This document shows, one piece after another, positions 22,775 through 35,468 of a stretch of 64,000 nucleotides of DNA (its first letter is position 1; each line of letters begins with the position of its first letter). The stretch is taken from positions 4,944,783 to 5,008,782 of the forward strand of contig NW_025920103.1 of the NCBI RefSeq assembly GCF_902686445.1, read 5' to 3'. The notes beneath the pieces were generated by a model. The model searched no databases. It saw nothing but the letters and a program-made list of their open reading frames with translations, and had not been told where the DNA came from. The position numbers were made by a program, and so were the translations under genes. The DNA is from Sciurus carolinensis. Its lineage: Eukaryota > Chordata > Mammalia > Rodentia > Sciuridae.

Positions 22775-24920
22775 AAAGCTGCCATATAGACTAAATAAAG
22801 GAAAATTCTATCTTACACTAAGATCAACAGATTGACTTTTGTTAAAGAATATAAATGTAACATTTCAATGACAGGACTTTGTTAAAAGACTCAATAATAT
22901 AACAAATTTAGAAAAATAAATGTTTTGAAATAGTTAAAATTAATATTTTAAAAAAATATTCTTTTGGAAGATAAATTGTTCTTGTTTTTAGAAATAGCTT
23001 CACTACTGAATAAATTCAATGAGAACATAATTTATCTCTAAGTTCGTTCTTGAAAAAAGTAGTCAAGTACTATTTTTTACTCATAAAACAAAGAACAATT
23101 TCTTCAACTTGTGAATTTTTAAAAAAATCCCATATAGCATTCAGCCTATTTAAAAGTCAGATGATATATTAATAAGTGAAGCAATTTGTATTAGATGCAG
23201 CAGGTGGTGCTGTGATAAAAATTTTCTTCCTTATAGAGATTATACTTAATGTATACTCTGTGTAGTTGCTAAATATATATTTATGTATATGTATTCTAAA
23301 CAAGGCAAATATAAACAATCTAGCAACTTTGTTCTACTATTCTTTATTTCCAGTGTTTATTTTTTAGCTACAAAATTAAGTATAGTAATGTTAATGTTTC
23401 TTGAACTAAATTCTACAAAAAGAGAAAGGAGTACACTATAAAGGGATCCAGAGTCAGAGATCATTTTTTCTTAAAATATTTCAATATGTATTTTAATTTC
23501 ATATGAGTTACTCTGACTTCTCATTCTTAATAACTAGGGTTTAGCTTTTTCCTTAATATTTATATAAGAAAATTGAACCCAAAAACCAAGAAGATAAAAA
23601 ATGTCATTTGGTGATTCTGTTATACTTTAGTGTATTCCAAGTCATTAAAGTAGAAATCTCAATAGAAAAAAATAACTCAGTATTATATGAACAGTATGAA
23701 CATTTTAAAATTCCTTTTAATAGAGTTTGGATGGAGAATTGTAGAAAACTGTTGTTAAGAGTAGTGACTCGGGTTTGTCATATTGAAATATAATAATACA
23801 AGTATCTAATACTTTATGTGCATTGATTCTAAGTAAATTAGTGCTTTTCAATTCTGACTTTAGAAGCTTCCCAGGTACCTGTGGAACATCTTTAAGAGAA
23901 TTCCAGGCAGTCTAATCTTAGAGGTGTCTTTATAGTGCTGACCTTGGAAAAATCTTGCCATTCTTATTTACACATATATCAAGAAAAGTAACACACCAGA
24001 GCATATCTAAACTTCTGAAGTTGTCTTTCAGTGGTCTAATATACAATTTTTAGCCAGAGACAGAAATCCTTGTTTAAAATCCATTTGACAAGTTTATATA
24101 AAAGTACATTTTGAAATAACCATTCAGAAATAATTAAAGTAATGCTGTTCAATTTTTGGGAAGCATATTACAGTTGTAATCAAATATGGAAAATAAACTC
24201 TCCTTGTTGTATTTAATATAAACCATGTTTTATTTCTTCATACCAGAAAGAAATAGGTCTTATTTGTTGTTTCAGTATGAAAAATTTAAAGGAAATTTAC
24301 CCTGTCAAGATGTAATGTCTTTTCTTTCCCTTTCTCACTGAGTTCTAACAAATTAAGGGGAAATTAATCTAAATTTAGTCTGTGATCTCTTGTCATTTAG
24401 TTTTTGTTTCTCTTTTGATTTTGTTAAAGAGATGATGCTCTCTTTTTATCTTTCTGGTTACCAACTTGACCACTGATATGCAGATGATTTCACATTGTTT
24501 TTCAGCTGCTTACCTGACTCAGGCATTTCATTCTTTCTCTCTGTTTGGATTTGAAGACAGATGAAGGGAAAACATTGTTTTTGCAGTATCAAGCAGTTCC
24601 AGTAATATTAGGTCATTTGAGAATATTCAGTAAATGACTCCTATCCAATTTCATTGATAGTTTGCTTCAGATGACAGTAGAATCTAGTAAGTCTTTAAAT
24701 TTTATAAATGTGAAAAGAATCAAACTGAAATGTTTTTCTGTCCTCCTCTATTCTGTAACTTCACATATCAGAGTGAAGTGACTTTACATATCAGACACGA
24801 TTTTATTTTATAATGTGTTATAATTTATATAAATTTAATTATAATTTGTAATTTAAATTCTTAAAAATAATTTTGAAATTTGTATAATTGAATCAGCAAC
24901 ATCATTAAGAGTTAAAAACC

Positions 24921-25095
24921 CTGGCTGGCATTGTGTCTCAGTGGTAGAGCACTTGCCTAGCATGTGTGAGGAGAAACTGGATTTGGTTCTCAGCACCATA
25001 TAAAATTAAATAAAATAAAGATATTGTGTTCCTACAACTAAAAAATGTGAAAACAAATAAATGTTCATCAACAACTAAAAAAATATTTAAAAAAA
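24921..25095 (+). mobile_element. ID-type SINE with extended tail
   Basis: GTGTCTCAGTGGTAGAGCAC and TTGCCTAGCATGTGTGAGG, then a GGTTCTCAGCACC B-box region and a long A-rich tail that repeats a piece of the form AATAAATGTTCATCAACAAC. From 25096 to 26680 I see no gene or element. Confidence 0.9.
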
Positions 25096-26679
25096 AACAA
25101 AAAATCCCTAAACCTTTGTCTAGATGTTCATTAATAGCCCAATTTCTAGTTGTCATTTGTTTATGGGTACACGGCAAATGTTACATATTTGAGCCTCTTT
25201 CTCTATTCTCTTTAGTCCTGTTGTCCTAACAGATCTAATCATATAATCCTTGTTTTCTCTAGGGGAGTGAGATTATCAAATATATCTTTAGCTAAAGTGA
25301 GAATAAAGACAGAGAATTGTACCTGTTCTTGCCTGTTCTTCTTTACTGTTTTCTTGGAAGAATTGAGAGCAGGGCAGCAATATTTTGGCGGTATATGTGG
25401 CTAATCTGTTTAGCTTGCATTTGTGATATTTTTATGGTCTGTGAGTTTCATCTTTGTAACTTTTCTATTTAACACATATTACATAGAAATTCTGAACATA
25501 AATGATTTAATTGGATATTGCTCTTTGAATCTCCTGTAACCTCTTGACATGTGACAAGTAGCCATTTTGCTTAAATAATTCTTTTTCACTTGTAGTGTTC
25601 TATTTCCTTTATAATACTTCTAAAAATAAAATGTTTATGCCTTCCAGAGGTGGAATCTCAAATTAGAATGTCATTGCCCCTCCTGATAGTAAGTGACCTT
25701 TGAATTTGATGCTGCTGTGGTTAGCTCCCTAGTGGTTGAGTAGAAAGCATGGGTATGCACATTTGATGTATGGCTTCACATTTTCAATTCATTTCTGTAT
25801 ATAGTCCTGCTTTTCTTTGAAGTAGGCCTGGTAGGGAAACTGAAACCTAAAACAATTGGGTAGCTTTTTCAGGGTGCCCACAATATGCAATGTAAAACTG
25901 AGTCTTTGCCTCTATACATGAGGTTTATTCTACCACAGCAGTGTAATTGGATTTCCAAGGTTTGTTTTTTTCTCCTGCTCCAAAATATCATTTGTTTTGT
26001 GATATAATTTATCAATATATATAGCCATTGTTATTGTTCAAATATTAGATTCATAGTTCAGGATCTGACTACCTGGATGAGTAATCTTGGAGTTTAGTAT
26101 CTCAGATTACTAATGTAAAAAGTAGAACAAAAAGTTTAAAGATTACTAAAATTACTTGTTTATGTGACTAGATTTACAACTGCTTTGCAGAAAGTTTTTG
26201 TTTTAATGAGGTAAAAAAATTCTACCAGACTCAAATGTTTATGTTTTGGAAACAAATCTTTTTGAATATATCCAGTAGATTAACTCATTCTTGTTATTGT
26301 GAAGGGAAAATTAAATATAATTTTATTAAATAGTTGACCTACCTAGGTAAGATGACTGTGGCTTTACAATTTCACATTTAGAGAAATTGTATTAGTCAAC
26401 AGGTGTTCAGCTTTTTGTGTTTGTTTACCTTTGTTCAGGTTACCCTCAAAACCAATTCTTACTCATGTTCATTAAACAAATTTCTACTGCTGATTTCTAT
26501 GAAAATGCTATAGTTAGTTTAGTAACAAAGTTTTAGTATATCAGAAGTGGCAAATCTTTGATATCTGACTGAAGCATATTTATTTGCCTTGTATAGTCCC
26601 CTTTTTAAATGGAAATCTTGTACCTGATATTTGTCACTTAAAGGAATAGATCAAAATGGAGTATTTCTTGGGCTTTTTT

Positions 26680-28030
26680 ATTATTATTATTTTGATTCAT
26701 TGTACACTAATAGAGTACAACTTTCATATCTCTGGTTGTACACAAAACAGAGTCACACTGTTTGTGTAAACATACATGGACATAGGGTAATGATGTCTCA
26801 TTTTATTATCCTTAGTTCCCCCTGTCCCCTCCTCACTAATTTTCCTCTACACAATCCATCCTTCATCCATTCTTCCCTTGTATCCCCCCACCTCCCATTA
26901 TGTATCATCATCCACTTATCAGAGAAATCCTTTGGCCTTTGGGTGTTTGGTATTGACTTATTTCACCTAGCATGTATTCTCCAACTGCATCCATTTACCT
27001 GCAAATGCCATAATTTTATTCTTCTTTATTCCTGAATAATATTCCATTGTGTACATATGACACAGATTCTTTTTTTTTTTTTCTTTTTGCGGTGCTGGGG
27101 ATTGAACCCAGAGCCTTAGTGCTTGTGAGATGAGCACTCTACTAACTGAGCTATCTCCCAAGCCCTGACACAGATTCTTTATCCATGCAACTATTGAAGG
27201 GCATCTAGGTTGGTTCCACAATCTAGCTATTGTGAATTGAGCTATGATAAACATTGATGTGTCTGTGTCACTGTAGTATGCTGATTTTATGTTCTTTGGG
27301 TATAGGCCAAGGAATGGGATAGCTGGGTCAAATAGTGGTTCTATTCCAAGTTTTCTAAGGAATCTCCATACTGCTTTCCAGAGTGGCTGCACCAATTTGC
27401 ATCCCTACCAGCAATGTATAAGTGTACCTTTTTCCCCACATCCTCACCAACACCTATTGTTTCTGGTATTCTTGATAATAGACATTCTAATTAGGGTGAG
27501 ATGAAATCTTAGGGTGGTTTTGATTTGCATTTCTCTTATTACTAGAGATGTTGAACATTTTTTATATATCTGTTGATTATAGATCTTCTGTGAAGTATCT
27601 GCTCATTTATTTAGCCCATTTATTAATTGGGTTATTTGTATTCTTGGTGTAAATTTTTTTGAGTTATTTATGAATTCTGGATATTAGTGCTCTATCTGAA
27701 GTGTGTGTGGCAGATTTTCTCCCACTCTGTAAGCTCTCTGTTCACATTGTTGATTGTTTTCTTTGCTGAGAAAAAGCTTTTTAGTTTGAATCTATACCAT
27801 TTATTGACTTCTGCTTTTATTTCATGTGCTTTGGGAGTCTTGTTAAGGAAGTCTGATCCTAAGCCAACATGATGAAGATTTGGACCTACTTTTTCTTCTA
27901 TTTGGTGCAAGGTCTGTGGTCTAGTTCCTGGAACCTTGATCTATTTTGAGTTGAGATTTGTGCAGGGTGAGAGGTAAGGGTTTAGTTGCATTTTGCTGCA
28001 TATGGATTTCCAGTTGGGCTATTGTTTTTT
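26680..28030 (-). mobile_element. L1 3' fragment, inverted
   Basis: Reading -, ORF2 C-terminal sequence ([36 protein letters not shown]) is followed by the 3'UTR to about 26680. The frames are broken. It is closer in sequence to the full-length element at 35661 than the 3612 copy is. It is split by a later ID insertion at 27073-27166. Confidence 0.9.
27073..27166 (-). mobile_element. ID SINE nested in L1
   Basis: An inverted ID (GGTGCTGGGGATTGAACCC.. to CTGAGCTATCTCCCAAGCCC) starts with a T-run. GACACAGATTCTTT occurs on both sides (27059-27072 and 27167-27180), a 14-bp target duplication. It proves that the ID landed after the L1 fragment. Confidence 0.93.
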
Positions 28031-28522
28031 AAATTTTTTTTTGTTTGTCTAGGGTTGAGACTGGAAACTCATTTCACTTTGCATAATTTTCACATAAAAT
28101 TTTATTTAAGATTATACAGAAAGAAAAGTTGTGGGAAAAGAAATCTCAGTGGAATTTATTTGCAGGTGGCTGATGTTGTCTAACTAGTGAGCACTGAGTA
28201 TCAGATGTGAGTGAGTGTCATGTTGGCAGTGCTCCACCCCTGCCCCCACCAGGAAGAGGTTTCAGTGTACTGGAGATGCAGTAGGTCAGTACATAAACTG
28301 AAGGTTTTGGAAAACCTGTGGATTAATTTGATAGTAATTTCTCTATTATGTCATAATAATTAAACATATGAACTCATATTTTCTATTCCATTTTTAAATT
28401 TTCTAGTAGTTTTTGAATGACATGTTGTGTAAATGCGATATCTGTGTTGAATTGGAAATGTAAAAAGACTGACCATTCAGCACACTAGAAGCAGTAGGCT
28501 TTTTTTGAAATTGGTGATGGAC

Positions 28523-28606
28523 ATTTATTTTATTTATTTATATGTGGTGCTGATTATTGAACCCAGTGTCTCACAAATGCTAGGCAAGTGCTCCGCCCAG
28601 CTCAGC
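28523..28606 (-). mobile_element. ID-type SINE fragment
   Basis: Inverted ID core: ATTGAACCCAGTGTCTCAC, then TGCTAGGCAAGTGCTCCGCC. From 28031 to 28522 and 28607 to 29423 there is AT-rich sequence with nothing recognisable. Confidence 0.75.
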
Positions 28607-29423
28607 AGAAGGTTTTGAGTTAATCTTATTAGTGATCCTTCAGAGTGATTTTTTTCTCTTCTCTTGTGTCCCTCTCCCAGATGTATCAATTCAGTTATGA
28701 GAAATATCATCGAATGTAAAATTGTTGATTTTCAAAAGGTGCTAAAAACATTTCTTGGAATATAAATTAAAATTCACCCTTGATTTATCTAGCTATGTAT
28801 GTTATCAGCACTTTTTTTTAAGGTTGAGGGCTTCTGATTTTGTCTATTTTTAGTATGGGTGTATAACTTGTAATAAATAAGTTTGTGATGTTGCTTTTGG
28901 AAAATTACTTTGTGGTTTCTTTTTTTGTCAGTGTTTGGAAACATTTACTTTTCTAGGTTTAACTATATATGAGTTTGAGTAATTTTGTTACAAAGAATAC
29001 TTTCCTTTTCTTGTCAGTCTTAGTTCAAAAACAGGGGTTTAAGTTGTATTTAGTTTATTTTCTCCTGTGGCCTAGAAATTGCCTTGTCTATGTAACCATG
29101 CTACCCTTAAATGTCAACTGTATATTTGAGTATATTTTGCAGACTTTTTTAAAAAGTGGATTCATTTTTACTATAAAAGTAATAGATAACTTGGAAAACT
29201 GCAAATATGCAAAAAATAGTCTTTGTGGGGATTAGGGAGATGTTGGTCAAAATATACAAAATTTTACTTAGAAATAAATTTAGTTCTGTTGTATAATGTG
29301 ATGAATATACTAATAACAATGTACTGTGTACTTAAAATTTGCTAAGAGAGAAAATTTTAACTGCTCTCACCACACTGCCCAAAAATGTATGTGACATATA
29401 TGTTAATGAGCTTGGTTTATGCA

Positions 29424-29492
29424 GTGTGGGGATATAACTCAATGGTAAGAGTATATGTCTAGCTTGTGTGAAGTCCACACCATCTCCAGAGA
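29424..29492 (+). mobile_element. ID-type SINE, diverged
   Basis: GTGGGGATATAACTCAATGG, AAGAGTATATGTCTAGCTTG and GTGAAG fit a decayed ID 5' half. Confidence 0.6.
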
Positions 29493-29689
29493 GAGGCCTT
29501 GATTTAACCATTCCATATTGTATACATATTCTAAAACATCATGTTCTACAACATAAATAATACAATTTTATTTGCTAATTTTTTAAAAATTCCAGAATAA
29601 AAACACTCAAAAATGTGCACATTTACTTCCTGTGAAATTTGACTTCCTAATTGTTTTTGCTGTAAGTGGTTTTTGTGATGTTGGTTACC

Positions 29690-29738
29690 TTTATCTTTCT
29701 CTTTTCTTTTTCTTTCTTTTCTTTTCTTTCTTTTTTTT
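29690..29738. repeat. Pyrimidine-rich tract
   Basis: CTTT/CTTTT-type low-complexity sequence. From 29740 to 32179 I see no gene. About 31030-32030 looks like part of an interspersed repeat (GGATGGCAGCATATATGG, then a G/A-rich segment) that I cannot name. Confidence 0.8.
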
Positions 29739-32179
29739 CACATGATTGGATCCTAGGGTTTGTTACCAGAGATTTAGGCCATAGAGGCCCTAACTTCAAG
29801 GAGTTCCAAAAAATTAGATCTGGCCACTCACTCCAGAAGTCAAATGGGAAAAAGTAATGGAGACAGACAATTTAATCAGTAGAGCCAAATCAGAAAGACA
29901 AGCAGAATCAAAGACCAGCCTGCCTTTGAGGATATTGATATGAGCTTTAGGTTCTAATAGGAGAAAAATTGGGGCAGAAAATAGGAGATATGCATAATTG
30001 GATAGTCTTGGTAAAATTGGTCTGGTTGGTCATTATCTCAGAATTGGTTCTGTGAACCTCAAGAATAAATCAGTCTCGTTGTGATTTGTCTGTTTCTGGA
30101 ACATTAAGAATAATGACTGGAGACTCTTTGGTACCATTCTGAGGGACTGGAACAGGATTGCACAGAAATTGGCAGTTAACAGACTGTTCACATTACCTTT
30201 GTTCTCTTATTGGTCTCCCCAGTCTTGGAAGAGATGGGATAGGTTAGATAAGCTGAAGGATAATCAAACTTGTATTACCAGTTTTTAAAAACTCCTTAAG
30301 TGAATAGTATGCCTGTTTGCAGAGCTGATCCAAAGTTTAAGGTGATAAAAGAGACAATGGAGGCAGAGATGCCAAGCTTTTTTTCTTGCTTTTAGTTACC
30401 CATTGGGAAAAAGCAGCCTGTTAAGTTCTTGTTTCCTACATACAGTTGTGTATTTGAACATTCAGGCAATGTTTATTTATTTAAAATACCTAAATGCAAA
30501 AAAATATTTGGAGATGTTGCATAGAAATATTTTTGATTTCTTCTGTTTAAATTCTGTTGTGGAATACAGATTAGAAAAAGTAATAAATTTAAAGATTCCA
30601 AAGAATCATCAAATATTTTGGACTCTGATGCATGCATTAAGTGTGTCCTGTAGATCTAGAACTTATTTATAAGACATGTCCTTATTTCTTAGTTGGCATA
30701 ACTAACATTCTTCATTGGCAGTTAATTTTCCTTGATGTGGGTAACATCATTTCTTCCCTTCTTGCCTTTTTTTCTCTTTCTGTGATCTTTTTATTAAGGA
30801 AATTGAAACAAGAATAATCTAATAAAATTATACATATGCTATTTCCAACAAAGCACCAATCTAATGCACACTGTTTCTAGTCATTACACTTTCTAGTCCA
30901 TGTACATACATGTTTTCTCAGTATAAAGTTTTTATGTGGGGAAATTCCCTTATAAGGAAACAGAGTAAGAAGATTTATTTTTAATAATTAAAGAATATAC
31001 TCTATGTTTTTAAAGTTTTAAAAAACTAGGATGGCAGCATATATGGGAAATATACTTTTTAGCTTCCCTGTGGCTCAGAATCAAAGCAACTGAAGAACAG
31101 CTATACAACCAGGCAAGTGACTGAGGGAGTTCACTGTTAGAAAGACATGAAGAGACCCAGAAAGTTTGGTCTTTGTCATGGAGTTCAAGAAAGGATACAT
31201 CAGCACTCTGCCTGATGGCAGTGACAATACCAAGGCCTGGCAGGCAGGCATTGTGGGTTATTACACAAAGGAAAAGAGAAAAACATAGTGGTCATATTTG
31301 GCAAAAAGAAAAATGGCTATAGAGCAGAAAGGCAGTCTGAACTTAACTCACAAGTAATCCACATTTCTCAACTTGTGAGCAGAGGCCTGTGGCAGAGAGC
31401 CATCTTGTGGAGGTCGCAATTCAGTTCACTGCTGTGAAAACAGTAGAGTGCCTACCATGTGGCCCAGGGTGACCCTGGTGGAATGCTATTGATATAGGCA
31501 CAGAGAAGATTACACACAATGAGATACAGAAGGGAGTGCAGTCTGCTTTCCTTTTGAGTCTGCTGGTGAGAACAACCAGTTGAAGAGGTTGGGAGATTGA
31601 ATGGGAACAAGTGATTGCTTGTGAGAACTGGACCTTGGAAGGTCACATTGTGTGAGTGTACTGTGCAGGATCTGATATAACCCCACCCCCACCAAATGAG
31701 ATGTTTGGTCACTCCATCCTCTAAGTAGAAATATTGGTAAATTTCCAAGATCCAGACACACAGCAGTGACAGATATCAGCCAGGCTGTAGGGGTATGTCT
31801 ATCTGATCTCTCCAGAGTAGACTTCAGCCAAGAAAATATCTATGCAGAACTTGGTGTCTGATGCTGAAACTTTCCACTTAGAACTCCAAAAATCAGCAGC
31901 CCTCTGGGTGTGCCTCAATCTAATCTGTCAAGAGTAAACTCAAGAGGATAGTACTTTTCTCATTCCATGCTACCAAGTGCTGATGAGCAGGAAAGCTGAG
32001 AACCATTTAAGTCAATTTTATTCCCTGACTACTCCAGCTGAGAGCATGGCAAGTGACCTAAAAGGAGAAGGGTTAATAGCCCCCAGCCCATCCTCTCTCC
32101 ATTGCATGAATAGCTCAAGAAGACATGGTAACATGTGTAGATTGGTATAGATAGTGAGTCTGCTCTTATCCACAGGTTA

Positions 32180-33000
32180 GATGACTTTCATACTAACAAC
32201 CTGAGCCTATTCTAATTACCACATATGCCTGCCTTTCTTGCCCCCTGGCCTCCATGCTCACTGACATCATTTTATGTTCAATGATCAGCTACAACCCTTT
32301 TCCTCCTTCAATAGACAGGGATAAAGTTTTCCCCTCATGACCCACCTCTAGATTGTGGGTCATGACATGCACAAAATGTTCCTTGCAGAATTGCTGGGAA
32401 AATAAAAATTAAGAATGCATTAGAAATTCCTTGACTTTGTCTAGGGTTGTTTTATCTGCATAGAATTTCAGAGACTTAGACCCATAGAGTATCTAGCAGG
32501 TACCTAAAAGGGGTTCCTCCAGTGCTGAAGAAATAGGTCATTTTGTAGAGTACTTGTCTAGCATGATGAAGGACTGTTGTTTGAATCCCATGCAGCTCAG
32601 GGAAAAAGAAATAAAAATAAAAAGGCTCTTTTGAATATGCCATCCCTCTCTGGTCTCAACTTTTTCTCTTCTTTTCATCAAGTGAATTGGCACATTTGTA
32701 AAAGTACCAGTTGGACATGCAAGACTTTTCCAATCAGACTTTCAGCATGGAGCTGCGGTCAAAGTTAGCAGTGCTTAACCGGTCACCTGAATTTCTTAAG
32801 AGGAGGTGTTCCTTGATGTGAGTCAACTCACAGGAACTCATAGGTTAACTCCTTCTGATGAGTATGCTCATGGGGTTATATCATCAGCAAGTTTATGAAG
32901 AAGACAATATTCACCAGTTTGCAATGGCAGGAATCAACTACTCAGTTGCTAAGATCCAGTACATATTTGCTATAGTGTTTTGTTTTGGTCATACACAAAA
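32180..33000 (+). repeat. Dispersed partial copy of the 48.7-63.5 kb array unit
   Basis: Collinear with 51615-52390 of array unit 1: ACTAACAACCTGAGCCTATTC, ACAGGGATAAAGTTTTCCCC, CACAAAATGTTCCTTGCAG, TACCAGTTGGACATGCAAG, AAAGTTAGCAGTGCTT and GTGAGTCAACTCACAGGAAC all occur in the same order and orientation. It covers only about a fifth of the unit. The ID-like segment of the unit is present at about 32525-32610. Confidence 0.85.
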
Positions 33001-33011
33001 CCTTTATACAA

Positions 33012-33113
33012 GTGCTTGCTTTGGCAGCACATATACTAAAATTGGAATACTACAGAGATTAGCATGGCCCTGTGCTAGGATTACACACATATTCATGAAG
33101 CATTCCATATTTT
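33012..33113 (+). pseudogene. RNU6-like pseudogene: U6 snRNA pseudogene
   Basis: GTGCTTGCTTTGGCAGCACA, then TATACTAAAATTGGAA and TTAGCATGGCCC, ending CATTCCATATTTT, is the whole U6 spliceosomal RNA with about ten changes and small deletions (the ACGATACAGAGAAG region is shortened, and CGCAAGGATGACACGC is altered). No pol III upstream elements (TATA or PSE at the usual spacing) are evident. It is a retroposed dead copy. Confidence 0.92.
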
Positions 33114-33310
33114 AATCAGTTAATAAAAAGATGAAAATGCATGCTTTTTATCTTCACTTTCCCAAAGCATTAAAATAAAGATATTTCTCAAAAACAAATC
33201 CACCACCAAAAATTTATACAATTCTGGGATTTCATAAATAAAAGCCAGAGATAATACTTTAACCACTGAATCAAATTACTACTTATCCAAACTTATTAAG
33301 ATCCATTATT

Positions 33311-33334
33311 TGTCTGTCTGTGTGTGTATGTGTA

Positions 33335-33376
<42 letters not shown>

Positions 33377-33377
33377 C
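33311..33377. repeat. (TG)n/(CG)n microsatellite
   Basis: A TGTG run ending in GCGCGCGC. Confidence 0.9.
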
Positions 33378-33389
33378 CTGTTGTGTTGC

Positions 33390-33464
33390 ATTTGCTGGGG
33401 GCCATACTTCAGTCATTGCACCTGCTAAGCAAGCACTCTACCACTGAGTTCTACCCTCAGCCCC
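33390..33464 (-). mobile_element. ID-type SINE
   Basis: An inverted ID (TAAGCAAGCACTCTACCACT, GAGTTCTACCCTCAGCCCC) lies beside the TG tract, which may have grown from its tail. From 33465 to 34381 there is nothing recognisable. Confidence 0.75.
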
Positions 33465-34381
33465 AAGACCATTTTTAAATAAGTAATTCAAAACCTGTAA
33501 CATAAACAGTTTCTGCCAGCTATTTGGAGAACTAAAGGAAAAACATACAAGTTATCAATTTTGTCTTTATAAGCATTCATAAGAGAAAGATATTGAATTA
33601 CCTGTTTTTCTCTAATCAATGTGAGAAAATCCCATTTAAAAAAATTAACAATGGCTTTGGCATAGAAGAAAATTAAAAGAAAACTACCTCTCTGAAATTG
33701 TAAATCCTTCCTAATTACAAAGATACTAACAATAAACAATCACTTGGTTCTTAAGAGGTCTAGTATAGAATTAACAAACATCACTTTCTGTATATTTTTT
33801 AAACCTTAAAATTTTTGTACTCTGTAACTGAGTTGCTAAGGAGTACATGTAGAGGGACTACAATTTCTTCTGTTTTCCAAAGCTTATATAGTGAACATTA
33901 AGATGAAGGAGAAAGTAAGGATGGTATTCATTATTGACCTTAAACCAACTGAATTTACTCTTAACCCATCTTCTGAATCTCCTCATGACATGCACAGAAA
34001 TAGGCAGCAAGTTTTGTCATAAGAGAACAAGGATAGCACCACATATTTGACAGGACTTTTTGACCTCAGGTCTTCTGTAAATCATTTGAATACTTAGCCC
34101 TCAGAACAAAGTATAGAACTACTTTGGACTCGAGCCACCGTTTATCCATTTATTAGGCTATTATAGGAAGATTCCCAAGGTCCCTCAAAATCAAACTAGC
34201 ACTGGGTGAGAGTTAATCTAACATGACTGGTTGGGCAAGAAAGGCCCAGCACTGAGGAGAATTTCTAAGGGTCTGGGTGAGTGATAGCAGCCAGTGGCAG
34301 AAAAGGCTGACCTCATGCATTCCCCAGGCTTATAGAGAAGTACAGTAGTTTTGGTTAAAACATGCTGCTTAGAGTGAAATA

Positions 34382-34467
34382 GAGGAAATATAAGAGGACC
34401 TATGTTTTGTAAATATTGGGAAAAGAGGAAATATAAGAGGACCTCTATTTTGTAAATATTTGGGGAA
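34382..34467. repeat. 43-bp tandem duplication
   Basis: GAGGAAATATAAGAGGACCT starts at 34382 and again at 34425. The two copies differ at only a few bases, so the duplication is fairly young. Confidence 0.85.
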
Positions 34468-34599
34468 ATGGAACAAGTAGGTAAAGTGCTGGTTTTAACC
34501 CAATGAGAACGTCTGATGACCATGTGCAATTCTGGCAATTTAGCCATTACCAAGTTGATGTTTTAATGCAGATAACTGCCTTTTCTTGTGTTTTTGCAG

Positions 34600-34716
34600 G
34601 TACAAAGGGGTCAGTATGGAGTTCAAAGGACAGAAATCTGGCCTGGTGACCAGGACAACCTGACTGTTGAGACCCAGAGTGGCCCATAAAAGCATGAAGT
34701 AACTGGCTGGGTGCTG
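34600..34716 (+). pseudogene. IGFBP7 (pseudogene copy): IGFBP7 exon (Ig-domain part), with premature stop
   Basis: A 117-bp exon between TTTTTGCAG and GTGAGT. It reads VQRGQYGVQRTEIWPGDQDN.. then GP-stop-KHEVTGWVL, close to the immunoglobulin-like domain of the secreted IGF-binding protein IGFBP7. The stop TAA at 34687-34689 replaces what is GAA in the family. Both splice sites survive, so this came by DNA duplication and not through mRNA. IGFBP7 and not IGFBPL1 is chosen from the HYGVQRTE-like and KHEVTGWVL residues. The N-terminal IGFBP and Kazal exons were not found upstream. Confidence 0.88.
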
Positions 34717-35134
34717 GTGAGTACCAAGAACTGGCAAGAATTTTGTTCTTAGTAGTAGACACACACAGACCTGGCAAAGGTACCCAATGTCCTGCCAACC
34801 TGAAAGTACTTCCTTTTCCACATCTCTTTGGAACAGTCTGACCAAAGATTCACTGGTCCCTTTCAATGGGAACTAAAGTAAGTGTTGAAGTTGGATGTTT
34901 TAGAAACAACCAATGAGTTAATGAGAACTCAGGTTTTTTCCTGAGTTTCAAAGCAAAATTATCATGGGAAACTGAATGACCTAAGCATTATTTTGAGTAG
35001 TGATTATAAATATTTTATTTGACCTTTAATAATTAGTTGTTACTCAGAAAATATCACCTATAAAGGTTCCCCTCAAACTGCATGTGCACCTACCCAGTTT
35101 TTAACTTCAACAATATTTCAAGAGTTAACCACAA

Positions 35135-35265
35135 GGGCTGGGGTTGTACCTCAGTGGTAGAGCACTTGCTTAGCATGTTGTCAGACACTGGGTTTTTATC
35201 CTCAGCACCACAAAAAATAAGTAAATAAAAAATAAAGATATTGTGTCTTTATAAAAAATTAAATT
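35135..35265 (+). mobile_element. ID-type SINE with extended tail
   Basis: GGGCTGGGGTTGTACCTCAG, TGGTAGAGCACTTGCTTAGC, then a CCTCAGCACCAC B-box region and the shared AATAAAGATATTGTGTC tail. It lies in the intron between the two IGFBP7 exons. Confidence 0.93.
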
Positions 35266-35468
35266 GAAAAAAGTTGCCTGTGACATTTCCTCAGAGTATG
35301 AATCCTCTCAACAGACAGTAAGTCTCCCAGTACAGAATTTTGACTACTTCTAGCAGTGTCTTTGCAACAAATCCCTTGGTTGTCTTAGGAAATTATGATG
35401 TCATGGAAACTACTAAGGAAAAAATAAAAGACTAGCAAAGGAAATAAAGATGCTTTTTTCCTCCACAG

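Noticed and set aside
21580..22835. Long + strand frames opposite MFHAS1 (up to 398 residues)
   Set aside because: They are shadows of the GC-rich pseudo-coding region and 5'UTR on the other strand.
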